64,000 nt of DNA from Dasypus novemcinctus (taxonomy: Eukaryota > Chordata > Mammalia > Cingulata > Dasypodidae). This document shows positions 63,301 to 64,000 of this stretch, one piece after another (within the stretch, counting starts at the first letter, position 1; each line of letters opens with the position of its first letter). The notes below the pieces were generated by a model that was not told where the DNA came from, ran no database searches, and saw only the letters and a list, made by a program, of their open reading frames with translations. Location of the stretch: positions 97,159,157-97,223,156 of the forward strand of contig NC_080680.1 of NCBI RefSeq assembly GCF_030445035.2, in the 5' to 3' direction. The translations under genes were made by a program, and so were the position numbers.

Positions 63301-64000
63301 CCTGCCGGCCTGATTGCTGGCCACGGGCTCCCGCGAGGGCGCGAGGAGGGAGGCCAAGAAACTTCTCCCTGCCCCCAGCCTTCCTCCTTGCACCCCATTC
63401 TCTCTCCGTCTCCCCGGTGGCTTCTTCCGTCCCTCTGCCTCTGATTCTCTCCTCTTCTCGCTTCCTTCCTTTACTTCTCTCCCGTGTCTGTCTTTCTCTC
63501 TGTGTCCGTGTCTGGCACACCTGGACCCCCTCTTGTCTCTCTGTCTCTGCCTGTGTCTCTCAGGTCTAGAATGTCAAACCTACGGAGTAGTTTCAGCCAC
63601 GTTCGCCCTCCCTTCTCCCTTCCGTTCCAGTTGTGGACATTCTTGAGGGCTCCGGGGTGCCTGGGGACAGTAATGGGGACCCTGCTTGTCTGCAGAGGCC
63701 ACCGAGATATGGGGCGTCCCCTGGCTAGGACTCCTCCTGCCCTGGCTTTGAGGATGGAGCGGCCTGGCCTTGCCCTCAAAGCAGTCTACTTGGGAGAAGG
63801 CTCCTTCCCGCGCCCCCGGCCCCTGCCTCCCGCCGGCCCCCCATCCTGCACCAGTCCCCCCCGAGCTCGCGCGCTGCTGCTGCCGGCCTGTGCACATGGT
63901 TTTCTCTCCTGGCGCTCAGTTCCTGTCCTCCAAGCCGCATCCCAAGTATCAGCGCTGAAAAGCCTCCCTACTACCCCCCCACAGCCAGGCAGCAGGACAG

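Larger units (their letters stand above)
41200..64000. other. Intergenic region downstream of NDUFA8
   Basis: No exon of a known gene was recognised on either strand. The content is mostly old repeats to 60 kb, then an increasingly GC-rich right end (61.3-64 kb) with CpG-rich patches and many long but unsupported open frames caused by base composition. In human the next gene in this direction is TTLL11, whose 5' end lies tens of kb from NDUFA8, so it is probably beyond the right edge. 41200-42430, 44060-44560, 45540-46050, 47000-48060, 53620-54400, 54700-55720, 57150-58500 and 59280-59590 hold no assignable gene. Confidence 0.65.
61340..64000. other. GC-rich, CpG-containing right end
   Basis: CpG density rises clearly at 61340-61520, 62930-63350 and 63780-63960 relative to the rest of the window. 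This would fit one or more CpG islands and hence a promoter on or just beyond the edge, but no TSS, first exon or splice donor could be assigned with confidence. Confidence 0.5.

Noticed and set aside
63754..64000. Open frame from ATG at 63754 running off the right edge (about 82 codons)
   Set aside because: Proline-rich, GC-driven and unlike any protein I recognise. A first exon of an unknown transcript cannot be excluded but is not supported.

Overview
This is a 64-kb piece of a mammalian genome, most likely from an armadillo (Xenarthra, Dasypodidae). The diagnostic signal is a set of tRNA-Ala-derived SINEs of the DAS type described from Dasypus novemcinctus: eight long chimeric copies, all with recognisable target-site duplications, plus three shorter dimer-like copies. 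They sit on a background of MIR, L2, L1 and MER5-type repeats shared by all placental mammals.

Two protein-coding genes are supported, arranged head to head around a CpG-rich promoter at about 25.13-25.42 kb. NDUFA8 (complex I subunit, twin-CX9C protein) runs rightwards in four coding exons (25420-41001) and is complete at 172 codons, with consensus splice sites and a likely poly(A) signal. MORN5 (MORN-repeat protein) runs leftwards from 25125. Four coding exons are visible down to 12851, giving 146 codons. The last short exon (about 15 codons in the human protein) was not found and probably lies beyond the left edge. In human 9q33.2 the order is TTLL11 - NDUFA8 - MORN5 - LHX6, so LHX6 should lie off the left end and TTLL11 off the right end.

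Layout: 1-12850 is MORN5 intron 4, with repeats and one candidate conserved element near 4.4-4.8 kb. 12983-25078 holds MORN5 exons 4 to 1 and their introns, including a 941-bp CpG-rich solo LTR at 13684-14624 with a perfect 6-bp target duplication. 25.1-25.4 kb is the bidirectional promoter. 25.4-41.2 kb is NDUFA8, with LINE-rich introns. 41.2-64 kb is intergenic by what can be seen: a nested L1 block at 48-51.4 kb, a probable ERVL-type solo LTR at 52833-53457, and a GC-rich right end (61.3-64 kb). That right end contains a stretch (63.03-63.28 kb) dense in PBX-MEIS, homeodomain, FOX, POU and SOX-like sites, resembling a developmental enhancer.

No novel multi-gene system is visible; this is an ordinary vertebrate gene neighbourhood. 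The most interesting leads are regulatory (shared promoter, candidate conserved elements) and mobile-element history (two solo LTRs, nested L1, a repeated segment flanking NDUFA8 exon 2). Repeat boundaries without a target duplication are approximate, and no alignment or database search was possible.
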